Shown here in pieces: positions 51,169-59,980 of a stretch of 64,000 bases of DNA. The notes beneath the pieces were generated by a model that did not search any database, had not been told where the DNA came from, and was given only the letters and a program-made list of their open reading frames with translations. Positions within the stretch are counted from its first letter, which is position 1. Each line of letters opens with the position of its first letter. The position numbers and the translations under genes are program-made. This stretch comes from Paenibacillus vietnamensis (lineage in GTDB: Bacteria > Bacillota > Bacilli > Paenibacillales > Paenibacillaceae), in the NCBI RefSeq assembly GCF_020169515.1, contig NZ_JAHMHW010000013.1, positions 87,791-151,790 on the forward strand, given 5' to 3'.

Positions 51169-52998
51169 ATGAAAGTAGACCGTAACGAAGTACAATTAAA
51201 GGAAAGCGAGGAAAGGTACCAGCATCTTGTTCAATTGCTGCCCGATGCCTTAATCGTTCTTATTGATGATCGGATCGCTTTCGCCAACGCTTCCGCTTTG
51301 AAGCTGGTAGGGGTCCATCGGCAAGAGGAGATGCTCGGCCAATCGTTTTACCGTTATGTGCACCCAAGCTATTCCAAGGATTTGCCGGCTCATATTCAGT
51401 ATTTGTTGAAGAGTTCGCAGCCGGCTGACTACATATATAATAAGCTGGTCAAAAGTTGCGGAGATACCGTAGATATTGAAATGAGAGCGGTTGCAGTCAA
51501 ATATGACGGCAGGTCCGCCGTACAGCTGATTATCCGCGACATTACCGACAGGAAGAAAATGGAGGCTACGCTTGACGAAAAGAACCATTTGTACAAAAGC
51601 CTCGTCGAAAGCGTAGTCGCGGGCGTATTCGTCATCCATGGCAGCAGTATCGTATACGCGAATCCCTATTTGGCCGAAATGTACGGTTATTCGGTTGAGG
51701 AAATGTTGAAGCTATCGCCTAACAAGCTGCTGGATGAGACCGACTTTAAAATCATCCATAAAGGCATCATTAATTCGATGTTGAGCGGAATGAAGCAGTT
51801 TTCGTTTAAATGCAAAGGAATCCGCAAGGACGGAAGCTCGCTCTATTTGGAGGGCAACAGCACGCTCATTATGTTCGACGGACATTTGTCGCTGCTTGGC
51901 ACTGTGCAGGATGTTACGTTTAAGCATGAACAGGAGCGCGTGCTGCGGGACAGCGCCAAGCTCTATCAAAAAATGATTAAATTCGTGCCCGAGCCGATCA
52001 TCATCAGCGATGCCGGGGTGATCGTTTATGCGAATAAACTGGCTATGCAAATGGTTGGCGCCATAGAAGCATCCGAAGTGATCGGAAAAAGCGTATTTGA
52101 ATTTATCCATGTCAGTTATCATGAAGATACGATTCAGGCGATGCGGCATGTGATGAGATCGGAGGAGCCGACGCCGTATCAGGAAAGGGTCATCGTCTGT
52201 CCCGACGGGGGGCTGCTGGATGTGGAGATTTCAAGCATCCGGATCAACAACTATTTGGGCAAGGATGTTATGCTGAGCGTTATCCGTGATTTGACTGAAC
52301 GGAAGCGGGCGGAGGAAATGCTTGTCCGCTCCGAGAAGCTGTCGGTCATCGGCCAGCTGGCTGCGGGAGTGGCGCATGAAATCCGCAATCCGCTTACCGC
52401 GCTGAAGGGCTTCACGCAGCTTCTCAGGAACAAATATCCGGAGCAGGAGCATTATTTTGAGATTATGGCCAATGAAATCGATCGAATCGCGCTCATCGTC
52501 AACGAGTTTATGACGCTTGCGAAGCCGCATTTTGCCGAATTTAATTCCGCTCATCTGGAGCCGATTCTGCAAAGCGTCATTAATATTTTAGAAACTCAGG
52601 CCATCTTGATGAACGTCACGATTCATTTCCGGCACGAAGTGCAGCTGCCGTATGTGCACTGCAACGAAAACCAGTTAAAGCAGGTGTTCTTGAACGTCAT
52701 CAAAAACGGGATCGAAGCGATGCCGGAAGGCGGTGAGCTGACGATCGCGGCGGAGATGACGGATGACGGGGAAATTCTCATTTCGATACACGACATGGGA
52801 CCCGGCATACCGGAGGAGCTGATCAAGAAGATCGGTGAGCCGTTTGTAACCACGAAGGAGAAGGGAACGGGACTCGGGCTCATGATCAGTACGCGCATTA
52901 TCGAAGCTCACCGGGGCACCCTTCACATAAGCAGCCACCCCGGTCATGGGACTGTCGTTGAAATAAAGCTGCCCGTATCGGAGCAAACTAATCTTTGA
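51169..52998 (+). CDS. Triple-PAS orphan histidine kinase (sporulation kinase type)
   Basis: A soluble kinase of 609 residues. Three PAS domains (about 14-130, 138-255, 265-382) precede HisKA with His403 in VAHEIRNPLTALKGF, and an ATPase domain with DMGPGIPEEL and GTGLGLMI. No adjacent regulator. The layout is that of B. subtilis KinA and KinE, suggesting entry into the Spo0 phosphorelay. GAGGTGGG fits the ATG at 51169. Confidence 0.88.
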   Translation: MKVDRNEVQLKESEERYQHLVQLLPDALIVLIDDRIAFANASALKLVGVHRQEEMLGQSFYRYVHPSYSKDLPAHIQYLLKSSQPADYIYNKLVKSCGDTVDIEMRAVAVKYDGRSAVQLIIRDITDRKKMEATLDEKNHLYKSLVESVVAGVFVIHGSSIVYANPYLAEMYGYSVEEMLKLSPNKLLDETDFKIIHKGIINSMLSGMKQFSFKCKGIRKDGSSLYLEGNSTLIMFDGHLSLLGTVQDVTFKHEQERVLRDSAKLYQKMIKFVPEPIIISDAGVIVYANKLAMQMVGAIEASEVIGKSVFEFIHVSYHEDTIQAMRHVMRSEEPTPYQERVIVCPDGGLLDVEISSIRINNYLGKDVMLSVIRDLTERKRAEEMLVRSEKLSVIGQLAAGVAHEIRNPLTALKGFTQLLRNKYPEQEHYFEIMANEIDRIALIVNEFMTLAKPHFAEFNSAHLEPILQSVINILETQAILMNVTIHFRHEVQLPYVHCNENQLKQVFLNVIKNGIEAMPEGGELTIAAEMTDDGEILISIHDMGPGIPEELIKKIGEPFVTTKEKGTGLGLMISTRIIEAHRGTLHISSHPGHGTVVEIKLPVSEQTNL

Positions 52999-53004
52999 CA
53001 TGGA

Positions 53005-54234
53005 TCAAGAAGCAGACAGGACGGACGGTTCGCCGGCGGCGACAGCCAGCCGTTTCCGTCTATGGTGCAACACAAAATAAATGACCGAAGACAGAGCGAT
53101 AATGGCGGCGCAAAGCATATACATCACATTGTAGCCGTACCCGGAGGCCAGCGCGCCGAGCGAATAAGAGCCGATACCGTAGCCCAAATCGAACAGCAGG
53201 TAAAAGGTTGCCGTAGCCAGTCCTCGCCGCTCCGCAGGAGCAGCCAATACGGCAATCGTCTGAAAGCAAGGCAGCAGCGCGCCATAGCCGAGCCCGATGA
53301 CGGCTCCCGATACCAGCAGCAGGGCCGGCGTATCCGCCTGGCTGAGCAGCAGCATGCCGGCCGCGAACACCGCGATACTCGGATATACGATCAGATGTTC
53401 CGAAACGCGGTCGAGCAGCCTGCCGATAATGGGCCTCGGCAGTACGATCATAACGCCGAAGCAGACAAAGAAATAGCTCGCGTATTGATCAATGGCCTGT
53501 TCATGCGCATATACCGACATGAACGTCACCAATCCGCTGTACGCAAACGCAACGACAAAGCCGCTCAGGGCGATCGGCACCGCTTTGCGTTCGATAAGCT
53601 CGCGCCAACTGAGCTTTGCCGCGGGTTTTGCGAGTTTTGGCCGGGCGTCATGTTCCACTTGTCTGCTGGATGGAGTTTTAGCCGAGACGCCAAGAAGAAA
53701 GGCAAGCAGCGAGCAGGCTGCACACAGCACGAACATTGCCGTGAAGCCCCATTCCGTCGTAATCGTTAAGCCGGCGAACGGCCCGATGACCATCGCAAGG
53801 CTCATAAACAAGCTGAAGTAGCTGATTCCTTCGCCTTTGCGGCTTTCAGGCATAATGCCGATTGCAGCCGTATTCGTAGCGGTCGTCGCAACGGCAAACG
53901 AACCTCCGTGCAGGAAGCGGACGAGCAGCAGCGCCGCATAGCCGAATACTCCGAAATAAGCGAAGGAAAACAATAAATAAAGAAGCAAGGAGATCGTAAC
54001 GATCTTTCGTTCCCCGAAGCTGCCCATAAGCTGTCCGGCGAATGGACGAAGCAGAACGGCCGCGATGATAAATACGGTCATGGCCAAGCCTGCTTGTGTA
54101 TTCGTGCCATGTAGATCGTTCGTCACATAAGTCGAAAGGGCCGTAGCCAGCATATAGAAAGCAAAAAACAGAAAAAAGCTGCTTAAACAAATTTTGATGA
54201 AGCTCGCGCTCCATAATGTCGTCCGTTGATTCAC
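53005..54234 (-). CDS. MFS transporter, drug-efflux type, in a marR operon
   Basis: A 409-residue major facilitator protein with about twelve helices; motif A-like sequence LLRPFAGQLMGSFGERKIV. GTG at 54234 is chosen for GAGAGGGG at proper spacing; upstream in-frame starts lie inside marR. It sits 43 bases after marR, so export of the MarR inducer is likely. Substrate unknown. Confidence 0.86.
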   Translation of the reverse strand: MNQRTTLWSASFIKICLSSFFLFFAFYMLATALSTYVTNDLHGTNTQAGLAMTVFIIAAVLLRPFAGQLMGSFGERKIVTISLLLYLLFSFAYFGVFGYAALLLVRFLHGGSFAVATTATNTAAIGIMPESRKGEGISYFSLFMSLAMVIGPFAGLTITTEWGFTAMFVLCAACSLLAFLLGVSAKTPSSRQVEHDARPKLAKPAAKLSWRELIERKAVPIALSGFVVAFAYSGLVTFMSVYAHEQAIDQYASYFFVCFGVMIVLPRPIIGRLLDRVSEHLIVYPSIAVFAAGMLLLSQADTPALLLVSGAVIGLGYGALLPCFQTIAVLAAPAERRGLATATFYLLFDLGYGIGSYSLGALASGYGYNVMYMLCAAIIALSSVIYFVLHHRRKRLAVAAGEPSVLSAS

Positions 54235-54277
54235 TCTGATGTTCCCCTCTCGATGAAATTGGTGCCGCGGCTCGATC

Positions 54278-54706
54278 TTACGGAAATTGCAGCGCGTTGC
54301 GGTTGATTTTGGCGATAAAACGTTTGAACGCATCGATTTCGTCTTCGGACACGTCCGTTAACAGATGATTGACGAACGCTGCTTCAATCGGAGCCAGCGT
54401 GCGCGCCATGTTTCTTCCCTGATCGCTGACGTAGAGCAGCTGCGACCTGCGGTCATTCGGATTGACGGCGCGCCGTACGAGCTGTTTGCGCTCCAGCTGA
54501 TCGAGCAGGCGGGTAATGTTGGCGGGGTCCTTCTCCGTTCGTTGAGCCAGATCCTTGTGGCTGATGCCGTCCTGTTCATCCAGGGAGACGAGCACCGACC
54601 ATTGCTCCGGCGTAATGTCGTACTCCTGAAAGAGCTGCCCAAGCCGCTGGTTAAGCCTCCGGCCCGTATTGCTGATCAAGTAGCCGACCGAGTCGTTTAA
54701 TTCCAT
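54278..54706 (-). CDS. MarR-family transcriptional regulator
   Basis: A 142-residue winged-helix repressor. The recognition region is ISHKDLAQRTEKDPANITRLLDQLERKQLVRRAVNPNDRRSQLLYVSDQG, with the wing NPNDRRS. The ATG at 54706 has GGTG upstream; longer starts lack one. Its own operator lies directly upstream. Confidence 0.9.
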   Translation of the reverse strand: MELNDSVGYLISNTGRRLNQRLGQLFQEYDITPEQWSVLVSLDEQDGISHKDLAQRTEKDPANITRLLDQLERKQLVRRAVNPNDRRSQLLYVSDQGRNMARTLAPIEAAFVNHLLTDVSEDEIDAFKRFIAKINRNALQFP

Positions 54707-54726
54707 ACGATTCACCTGCATTTCTA

Positions 54727-54772
54727 ATTTAGTTGTTATAACAATAATACGCTTATCAACTAAATGGGTCAA
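54727..54772 (-). promoter_or_regulatory. MarR operator and promoter
   Basis: On the minus strand TTGACC (54767-54772), a 17-base spacer and TATTAT (54744-54749). ATTTAGTTG (54727) and CAACTAAAT (54757) form a perfect 9-base dyad around the -10 region, and TTGTTATAACAA (54733-54744) is a second palindrome. Confidence 0.7.
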
Positions 54773-54824
54773 CGGCTCCCGCCGTTTTTTTGTGGAAGAG
54801 GGTACATGACTTGCACATTGGATT

Positions 54825-55670
54825 CTAGGTATCAAGCCGCTGGCGCTTGCGGTATTGCTCGGGAGTATATCCGGTCTGGAGCTTAAAGGTACGGCTGAAA
54901 TGGGAAGGATGCTTGAAGCCGACATCGTAGCCGATTTCCGTAATCGGCCGGCTGGAATCGAGCAGCTCGATTTTGGCCTGATAAACGCGCCGCTGCATGA
55001 GAAACTGAAAAATCGTTGTGCCGGTCACTTCTTTAAACGTTTTGGCCAAATAGTATTTGCTCAAATGCAGTTCGTCCTGAATGCCTTCGAGCGTGATCTC
55101 CTCGTTAAAATGCATGTCGATGTAGGAAATAACCGTTTGCACATGATGCTCCTTGGAGGACGGAAAGGAGATTTTCTCCTTGAGCGGCTGCTCGCACAGC
55201 TGGTTCAGCAAGATCATGAAGTCGAGAAGAAGAGCATGAGCCCGCTGCTTCGAGAACGGGTCGTTCTCCATGTACAGCTTCTCCAGCTTCTCCAGTGACG
55301 CTTCCGCCTCCAGCTTCCGGTCGCCGCGCAGCTGAAGCCTTACGTTCTGCAGCTTCTCGAAAGGCAGCAGAAGATCGTCCGCATAAGCGGGCTGAATCAA
55401 TTGCTTGAAATAAACGGGGTCGAAATGAATCGTTGTCCGGTGGTACGGAACGCTGGGATCGACATAGGCGCGGTGCAGCGTCATTCCATGCATCACGATA
55501 AGGTCGCCCGGCTCCAGTACATGGATCCGGTCGTTAATAATATAGTTGGCTTTGCCGCTGCGGAAATAATAAATTTCGTAATGGGAATGGCTGTGATATG
55601 GAATTTGGGATAAATAGGACGAGCTCGTGCCGATCGTAAACGGCGAATCGATGACGTGTCGCGTGGGCAT
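54825..55670 (-). CDS. AraC-family transcriptional regulator with cupin domain
   Basis: A 281-residue regulator. The N-terminal cupin-like part (YHSHSHYEIYYFRSGKANYIIND) senses a ligand; two C-terminal HTH motifs are seen: LSKYYLAKTFKEVTGTTI and ITEIGYDVGFKHPSHFSRTFKLQTGYTPEQYR. Start 55670 has GAAGGGAG. Divergent from the Gfo/Idh pair and likely controls it. Confidence 0.9.
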   Translation of the reverse strand: MPTRHVIDSPFTIGTSSSYLSQIPYHSHSHYEIYYFRSGKANYIINDRIHVLEPGDLIVMHGMTLHRAYVDPSVPYHRTTIHFDPVYFKQLIQPAYADDLLLPFEKLQNVRLQLRGDRKLEAEASLEKLEKLYMENDPFSKQRAHALLLDFMILLNQLCEQPLKEKISFPSSKEHHVQTVISYIDMHFNEEITLEGIQDELHLSKYYLAKTFKEVTGTTIFQFLMQRRVYQAKIELLDSSRPITEIGYDVGFKHPSHFSRTFKLQTGYTPEQYRKRQRLDT

Positions 55671-55787
55671 GACCCGCACTCCCTTCTTTCAATCCCCTTC
55701 ATTATACACCAACCACAGTCAAATAAAAGCGCAAACAGGTTAACGCGGATGAAGCCTGAAAGGCTGCCTGGTGGTACGATATTAACA

Positions 55788-55824
55788 TGCTAGCGTTTAC
55801 AATAAAGTTGATTGTCATTATGCA
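55788..55824 (+). promoter_or_regulatory. cre (CcpA) box overlapping a promoter
   Basis: TTGTAAACGCTAGCA on the minus strand (55788-55802) matches WTGNAANCGNWNNCW. It overlaps TTTACA (55796), 17-base spacer, TATGCA (55819). Confidence 0.6.
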
Positions 55825-55844
55825 TAAAAGGGGCGAAATGTAAG

Positions 55845-56981
55845 ATGCAAACCGTTCGTTTGGGCATTATTGGACTCGGCAACATGGGCAAGGGGCACAT
55901 CGGTTATCTGGCTAAGGGAGAGGTTAGCGGCGTCGTCGTCACAGCGGTCAGCGACAGCGTGGCGGACAGTTTGCAATGGGCGAAGGAAAAGCTCGGCGAG
56001 CAAGTCGGCTTATTCACGAGTCCGCTTGAAATGATGGATTCCGGATTAATCGACGCGGTTCTGATCGCGACTCCGCACTATTCCCACCCGGAGCTGGCGA
56101 TCGCCGCCTTCGAACGCGGCCTGCATGTATTATGTGAAAAGCCGGCTGGCGTCTATACGAAGCAGGTGCGCGAAATGAACGAGGCGGGAGCGAAAGCGAG
56201 CGTCAAGTTCAGCATGATGTACAACCAGCGGACGAACCCGCTTTACGTGAAGCTGAAGGAGCTGATCGATTCCGGAGAGCTGGGCGAGGTAAGACGGACG
56301 AACTGGATTATTACGAACTGGTACCGTTCGCAAAGCTATTACGATTCGGGCACCTGGCGCGCGACCTGGGCCGGCGAAGGCGGCGGCGTACTGCTAAACC
56401 AGGATCCGCATCAGCTGGATCTGTGGCAGTGGACGATCAGCATGATGCCGAAGCGCGTACGGGCGTTCTGCTATTTTGGCAAACATCGGAATATTGAAGT
56501 CGAGGATGACGTTACGGCATTCGTCGAGTATGAGAACGGCGCAACCGGCGTATTCGTTACGTCGACCGGCGAGGCACCTGGCACGAATCGACTGGAAATC
56601 AGCGGCGATAACGGAAAAATCGTCATCGAGAACGATTCGCTTACGTTCTATAGACTTCGCACGCCGGAGCCGGAGTTCAACCGGAACTTCAAAGGCGGCT
56701 TCGGATCGCCGGAATGCTGGAAAATCGAAATTCCGGTGAAAGGCACGTATCAGGATCATAAAGGCATTACGCAAAACTTCGTGAATGCGATCCTGCATAA
56801 CGAACCTCTGATCGCTCCGGGCGAGGAAGGCATTAAGGGGCTCATGCTCTCCAACGCGATGCTGCTGTCCACCTGGACGGATAACTGGGTGGATCTGCCG
56901 ATCGACGAAGATCTATTCTATGAGCAATTGCAGAAACGGATCGAAAGCTCGACGTATCAAAAGGAGGCTGTAACGAAATGA
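55845..56981 (+). CDS. Gfo/Idh/MocA-family oxidoreductase 1
   Basis: A 378-residue NAD(P)-dependent sugar-type dehydrogenase. The dinucleotide motif is GIIGLGNMGKGH; LCEKPAG is the family EKP signature, and DPHQLDLW the catalytic His region. AAAAGGGGCG precedes the ATG at 55845. It overlaps the second enzyme gene by four bases. Substrate unknown; carbohydrate is likely given the cre site. Confidence 0.87.
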   Translation: MQTVRLGIIGLGNMGKGHIGYLAKGEVSGVVVTAVSDSVADSLQWAKEKLGEQVGLFTSPLEMMDSGLIDAVLIATPHYSHPELAIAAFERGLHVLCEKPAGVYTKQVREMNEAGAKASVKFSMMYNQRTNPLYVKLKELIDSGELGEVRRTNWIITNWYRSQSYYDSGTWRATWAGEGGGVLLNQDPHQLDLWQWTISMMPKRVRAFCYFGKHRNIEVEDDVTAFVEYENGATGVFVTSTGEAPGTNRLEISGDNGKIVIENDSLTFYRLRTPEPEFNRNFKGGFGSPECWKIEIPVKGTYQDHKGITQNFVNAILHNEPLIAPGEEGIKGLMLSNAMLLSTWTDNWVDLPIDEDLFYEQLQKRIESSTYQKEAVTK

Positions 56982-58051
56982 GCAATGCGGACGGAATGAA
57001 ATATGCGCCGAAGGGCAAGCCGAACAAAGTGGTGGAGGACGACCAGTTCGTCATTGCCGCAGTCAGCCTTGATCACGGTCATATCTACGGAATGTGCAAT
57101 GGCCTGGTTGAAGCGGGAGCAACCTTGAAATGGGTTTATGATCCCGATCCGGCGAAGGTGGAAGCATTCGTAGAGAAGTATCCGCAGGTACAGGCGGCGG
57201 AGTCGCTGGAGCAGGTGCTTGGCGACCCCGAGGTGCAGCTGGTCGCGGCTGCGGCCATCACGTCGCTGCGCGGGCCGCTTGGCGTCCGCGTGATGCGCAG
57301 CGGAAAACATTATTTTACGGACAAGGCGCCGTTCACGACGCTCGAGCAGCTGGAGGAAGCTCGCAGGGCGTACGCGGAAACCGGCAAAAAATATGCGGTC
57401 TATTACAGCGAGCGGCTGCATGTGGAAAGCGCGATATTCGCCGGGCAGCTGATCGAGCAGGGAGCGATCGGTCGCGTCGTGCAGGTGATGGGCCTCGGTC
57501 CGCACAGGCTGAATGCTCCGGCAAGGCCGGAATGGTTTTTCGAGAAAGAGAAATACGGCGGCATCCTGTGCGATATCGGCTCTCATCAAGTCGAGCAGTT
57601 TCTGTATTTCACAGGCAATACGAATGCCACGGTCGTAAACAGCAAGGTTGCCAATTACGCGAACAAGGATTATCCAGAGCTCGAGGATTTCGGCGATATG
57701 ACGCTGGTCGGAGAGAATGGGGCGACGGGTTACTTCCGGGTGGACTGGCTGACTCCGTCGGGTCTCGGTACCTGGGGCGACGGACGTATGCTTATTCTGG
57801 GCACGGAGGGATATATCGAGCTGCGCAAGTATATCGACATTGCCCGCGAGCAGGAGGGCGATCAGCTGTATTTGGTGAATGCCGACGGCGAGCAGCATAT
57901 GAAGCTGCGCGGCAAGGTCGGCTATCCGTACTTCGGACAGCTGATTCTGGACTGCCTGGACGGAACGGAAAACGCAATGACGCAGGAGCATACGTTCAAA
58001 GCGGCGGAGCTGTCGCTGCTTGCGCAGAAGCATGCGGCGAAGGTGGAGTAG
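56978..58051 (+). CDS. Gfo/Idh/MocA-family oxidoreductase 2
   Basis: A 357-residue relative with VSLDHGHIYGMCNGLVEAG in place of the classic glycine-rich motif, TDKAPFTTLEQLEE replacing the EKP site, and DIGSHQVEQF. It is coupled to the previous gene by an ATGA overlap. The two probably act on one sugar together. Confidence 0.82.
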   Translation: MSNADGMKYAPKGKPNKVVEDDQFVIAAVSLDHGHIYGMCNGLVEAGATLKWVYDPDPAKVEAFVEKYPQVQAAESLEQVLGDPEVQLVAAAAITSLRGPLGVRVMRSGKHYFTDKAPFTTLEQLEEARRAYAETGKKYAVYYSERLHVESAIFAGQLIEQGAIGRVVQVMGLGPHRLNAPARPEWFFEKEKYGGILCDIGSHQVEQFLYFTGNTNATVVNSKVANYANKDYPELEDFGDMTLVGENGATGYFRVDWLTPSGLGTWGDGRMLILGTEGYIELRKYIDIAREQEGDQLYLVNADGEQHMKLRGKVGYPYFGQLILDCLDGTENAMTQEHTFKAAELSLLAQKHAAKVE

Positions 58052-58092
58052 CGGATTGGCGTTTGGACAATAGAAGCAATTGGATTAGATGG

Positions 58093-58118
58093 GGCGCTCC
58101 TTTGCGGGGCGCCTTTTT
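58093..58118 (+). terminator. Terminator of the Gfo/Idh pair
   Basis: GGCGCTCC pairs with GGGGCGCC (one G-U), followed by TTTTT. Confidence 0.75.
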
Positions 58119-58169
58119 AAATTTGTAAGACATTGACGAAGCGGGAAAGGCTTGTTATACTTCCTTTAA

Positions 58170-58235
58170 ACGTAACTATTACGATTTATGTTAAATGGCG
58201 TTTTTGTTTTTCTGTATTAATCGTAATTATTACGT
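58170..58235 (+). promoter_or_regulatory. Two Zur boxes and promoter before zagA
   Basis: Box 1 ACGTAACTATTACGA (58170-58184) and box 2 TCGTAATTATTACGT (58221-58235) fit the Zur box TCGTAATnATTACGA at 13 and 14 of 15. Box 2 covers a -10 (TATTAC 58228) with TTGTTT at 58205, spacer 17. Confidence 0.8.
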
Positions 58236-58269
58236 TTTGAGATTTTAAATAAGGACAGAGGTGTCGCAA

Positions 58270-59487
58270 ATGAAAGAGAACAAAATTCCGGTAACCGTGC
58301 TGAGCGGCTATTTGGGAGCCGGCAAAACAACGGTCATGAATCATGTTTTGAACAATAAAGACGGTTTAAAGGTGGCCGTAATCGTAAATGATTTGAGCGA
58401 GCTTAATATCGATGCGGGCCTCATTCAGGATGGCGGCGGGCTTTCCAGGACAGAGGAGAAGCTGGTGGAAATGTCGAACGGCTGCATCTGCTGCACGCTT
58501 AGAGAGGACCTGCTGAAGGAAGTGGAAAAGCTGGCGAAGGAAAACCGCTTCGATTATATCCTGATCGAGTCGACGGGAGTCGGGGAGCCGGTGCCGGTCG
58601 CGCAGACCTTTACATACATAGACGAGGATCAGGGCATCGATCTATCGCAATTTTGCAGGCTGGACTGCATGGTTACCGTGGTGGACGCTTACCGCTTCTG
58701 GCATGACTATGCGTCGGGCGAGACGCTTCTTGACCGCCGGCAGGCCGTCGGGACGGACGATACACGCGAGGTGGCGGATTTGCTGATCGATCAGATCGAG
58801 TTTTGCGACGTGCTGCTGCTGAATAAATGCGATCTGGTTGCCGAGGAGGAGTTGGCGGAGCTTGAGGGCGTACTCCGAACGCTGCAGCCGCGCGCCAAAT
58901 TCATACGCACGTCGAGAGGGCGGATCGATCCGAAGGAAATTTTGAACACTTCGTTGTTCGATTTCGAAGCAGCGAGCCGCTCGGCGGGTTGGATCAGGGA
59001 AATGGAAGCTCCTGCCCATACGCCGGAAACCGAGGAGTACGGGATTGCCTCCTTCGTTTATGAGCGGGCGAAGCCGTTTCATCCGGAGCGGCTCATGGCA
59101 TGGATGGAAAATTGGCCGGAGGAAATTGTCCGCGCCAAAGGCATTGTTTGGCTTGCTAGTCGTAATGATTACGCTCAGACCTTAAGCCAAGCCGGGCCGT
59201 CCATTCAGTTCGGACCTGCGGGGCTTTGGGCCGCTGCACTGCCGGAGGCGGAGCGGGAGGCGCTGCTGCAGGAAACCCCCGAGCTGGCTGAAGCCTGGCA
59301 TGAGCGTTATGGAGACCGGATAAACAAGGTCGTGTTCATCGGCATAGAGATGGATCGGGGGCAGCTGACGGAGGCCCTTGACGGCTGCCTGCTTACGGAC
59401 GGCGAGCTGGAGCAGGACTGGAGCTTGCTCGGGGATGCTTTTCCTAAGGCGGCAGATGAGCTGATGGAAGCGGGTAAACGTCCATAA
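58270..59487 (+). CDS. zagA: COG0523 GTPase ZagA (YciC)-like zinc metallochaperone
   Basis: A 405-residue G3E-family GTPase. Walker A GYLGAGKT at 13-20; the CxCC metal motif GCICCTLRED at 71-80; NKCDL for guanine recognition; a CobW C-terminal domain. It closely follows the B. subtilis ZagA/YciC pattern, which delivers zinc to FolE under zinc limitation. ATG 58270 has AGAGGTG. Zur boxes upstream support zinc control. Confidence 0.9.
   Translation: MKENKIPVTVLSGYLGAGKTTVMNHVLNNKDGLKVAVIVNDLSELNIDAGLIQDGGGLSRTEEKLVEMSNGCICCTLREDLLKEVEKLAKENRFDYILIESTGVGEPVPVAQTFTYIDEDQGIDLSQFCRLDCMVTVVDAYRFWHDYASGETLLDRRQAVGTDDTREVADLLIDQIEFCDVLLLNKCDLVAEEELAELEGVLRTLQPRAKFIRTSRGRIDPKEILNTSLFDFEAASRSAGWIREMEAPAHTPETEEYGIASFVYERAKPFHPERLMAWMENWPEEIVRAKGIVWLASRNDYAQTLSQAGPSIQFGPAGLWAAALPEAEREALLQETPELAEAWHERYGDRINKVVFIGIEMDRGQLTEALDGCLLTDGELEQDWSLLGDAFPKAADELMEAGKRP
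59160..59174. promoter_or_regulatory. Zur-box-like site inside zagA
   Basis: TCGTAATGATTACGC matches 14 of 15 bases of the Zur box but lies in codons for SRNDYA. May be chance or a roadblock site. Confidence 0.35.
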
Positions 59488-59532
59488 GGAAATGAGATAG
59501 CAGCGTCAAGTAAGGCAATGTAGGGTTCTTTA

Positions 59533-59576
59533 AAAGCAGGTTTCAGGCATCGGCTTGAAGGCTGCTTTTTTGATTG
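59533..59576 (+). terminator. Terminator after zagA
   Basis: AAAGCAG pairs with CTGCTTT around an imperfect inner stem, ending in six T. Confidence 0.75.
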
Positions 59577-59980
59577 CAGATCGGATTTTATCTGGAGAGA
59601 TTACATACTGCTTTATACGTTTATTAGTAGAGGGAGGCCCAAAAAAGCCGGCTATTTTTGACGCAGCTTTTGCGATTGACAGCCGGTGTTTTCGTTGGTA
59701 ACATGATCTCATGAACGCGCGTTCACTGAAGCCGCTTGTGTGAAAGCGCTTCTTCAGCAGCTCTCTTAAGCTGCAGCCGTACATAGTTCAAGAGTGTTAA
59801 CGCGTGTTAACGATTCCGATGCTTTCAAGCCTGGAGGGAGGGATGCGGGAATAGAACCGCGGCAACGATTGACGCAATTCTATAATATCCGCTTGATGCT
59901 TATGTACCTGCATGAATCTCTTATTTCGGTACGACGGAACTTATACGATACCCGCTAACGGGCCTAAGGAGACGATATCG
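59577..59980. other. 400-base region before the VOC gene, with promoter and TetR-like palindrome
   Basis: A strong promoter TTGACA (59676), 17-base spacer, TAACAT (59699) is followed at once by TGAACGCGCGTTCA (59712-59725), a perfect 14-base palindrome as bound by TetR-type repressors. GTTAAC occurs twice ten bases apart (59796, 59806). TGAAAGCGCTT near 59735 is cre-like but imperfect. No gene is supported here; the transcript would run about 270 bases to the VOC gene. Confidence 0.55.

Noticed and set aside
59735..59750. TGAAAGCGCTT as a cre box
   Set aside because: Fails the consensus on the right side; kept only as a note.
59530..59784. 84-codon open frame on the minus strand, with a TetR-like stretch (SPDKIRSAIKKAAF)
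   Set aside because: Its end overlaps the zagA terminator hairpin, no ribosome site is seen, and the similarity is brief and at the wrong end of the protein.
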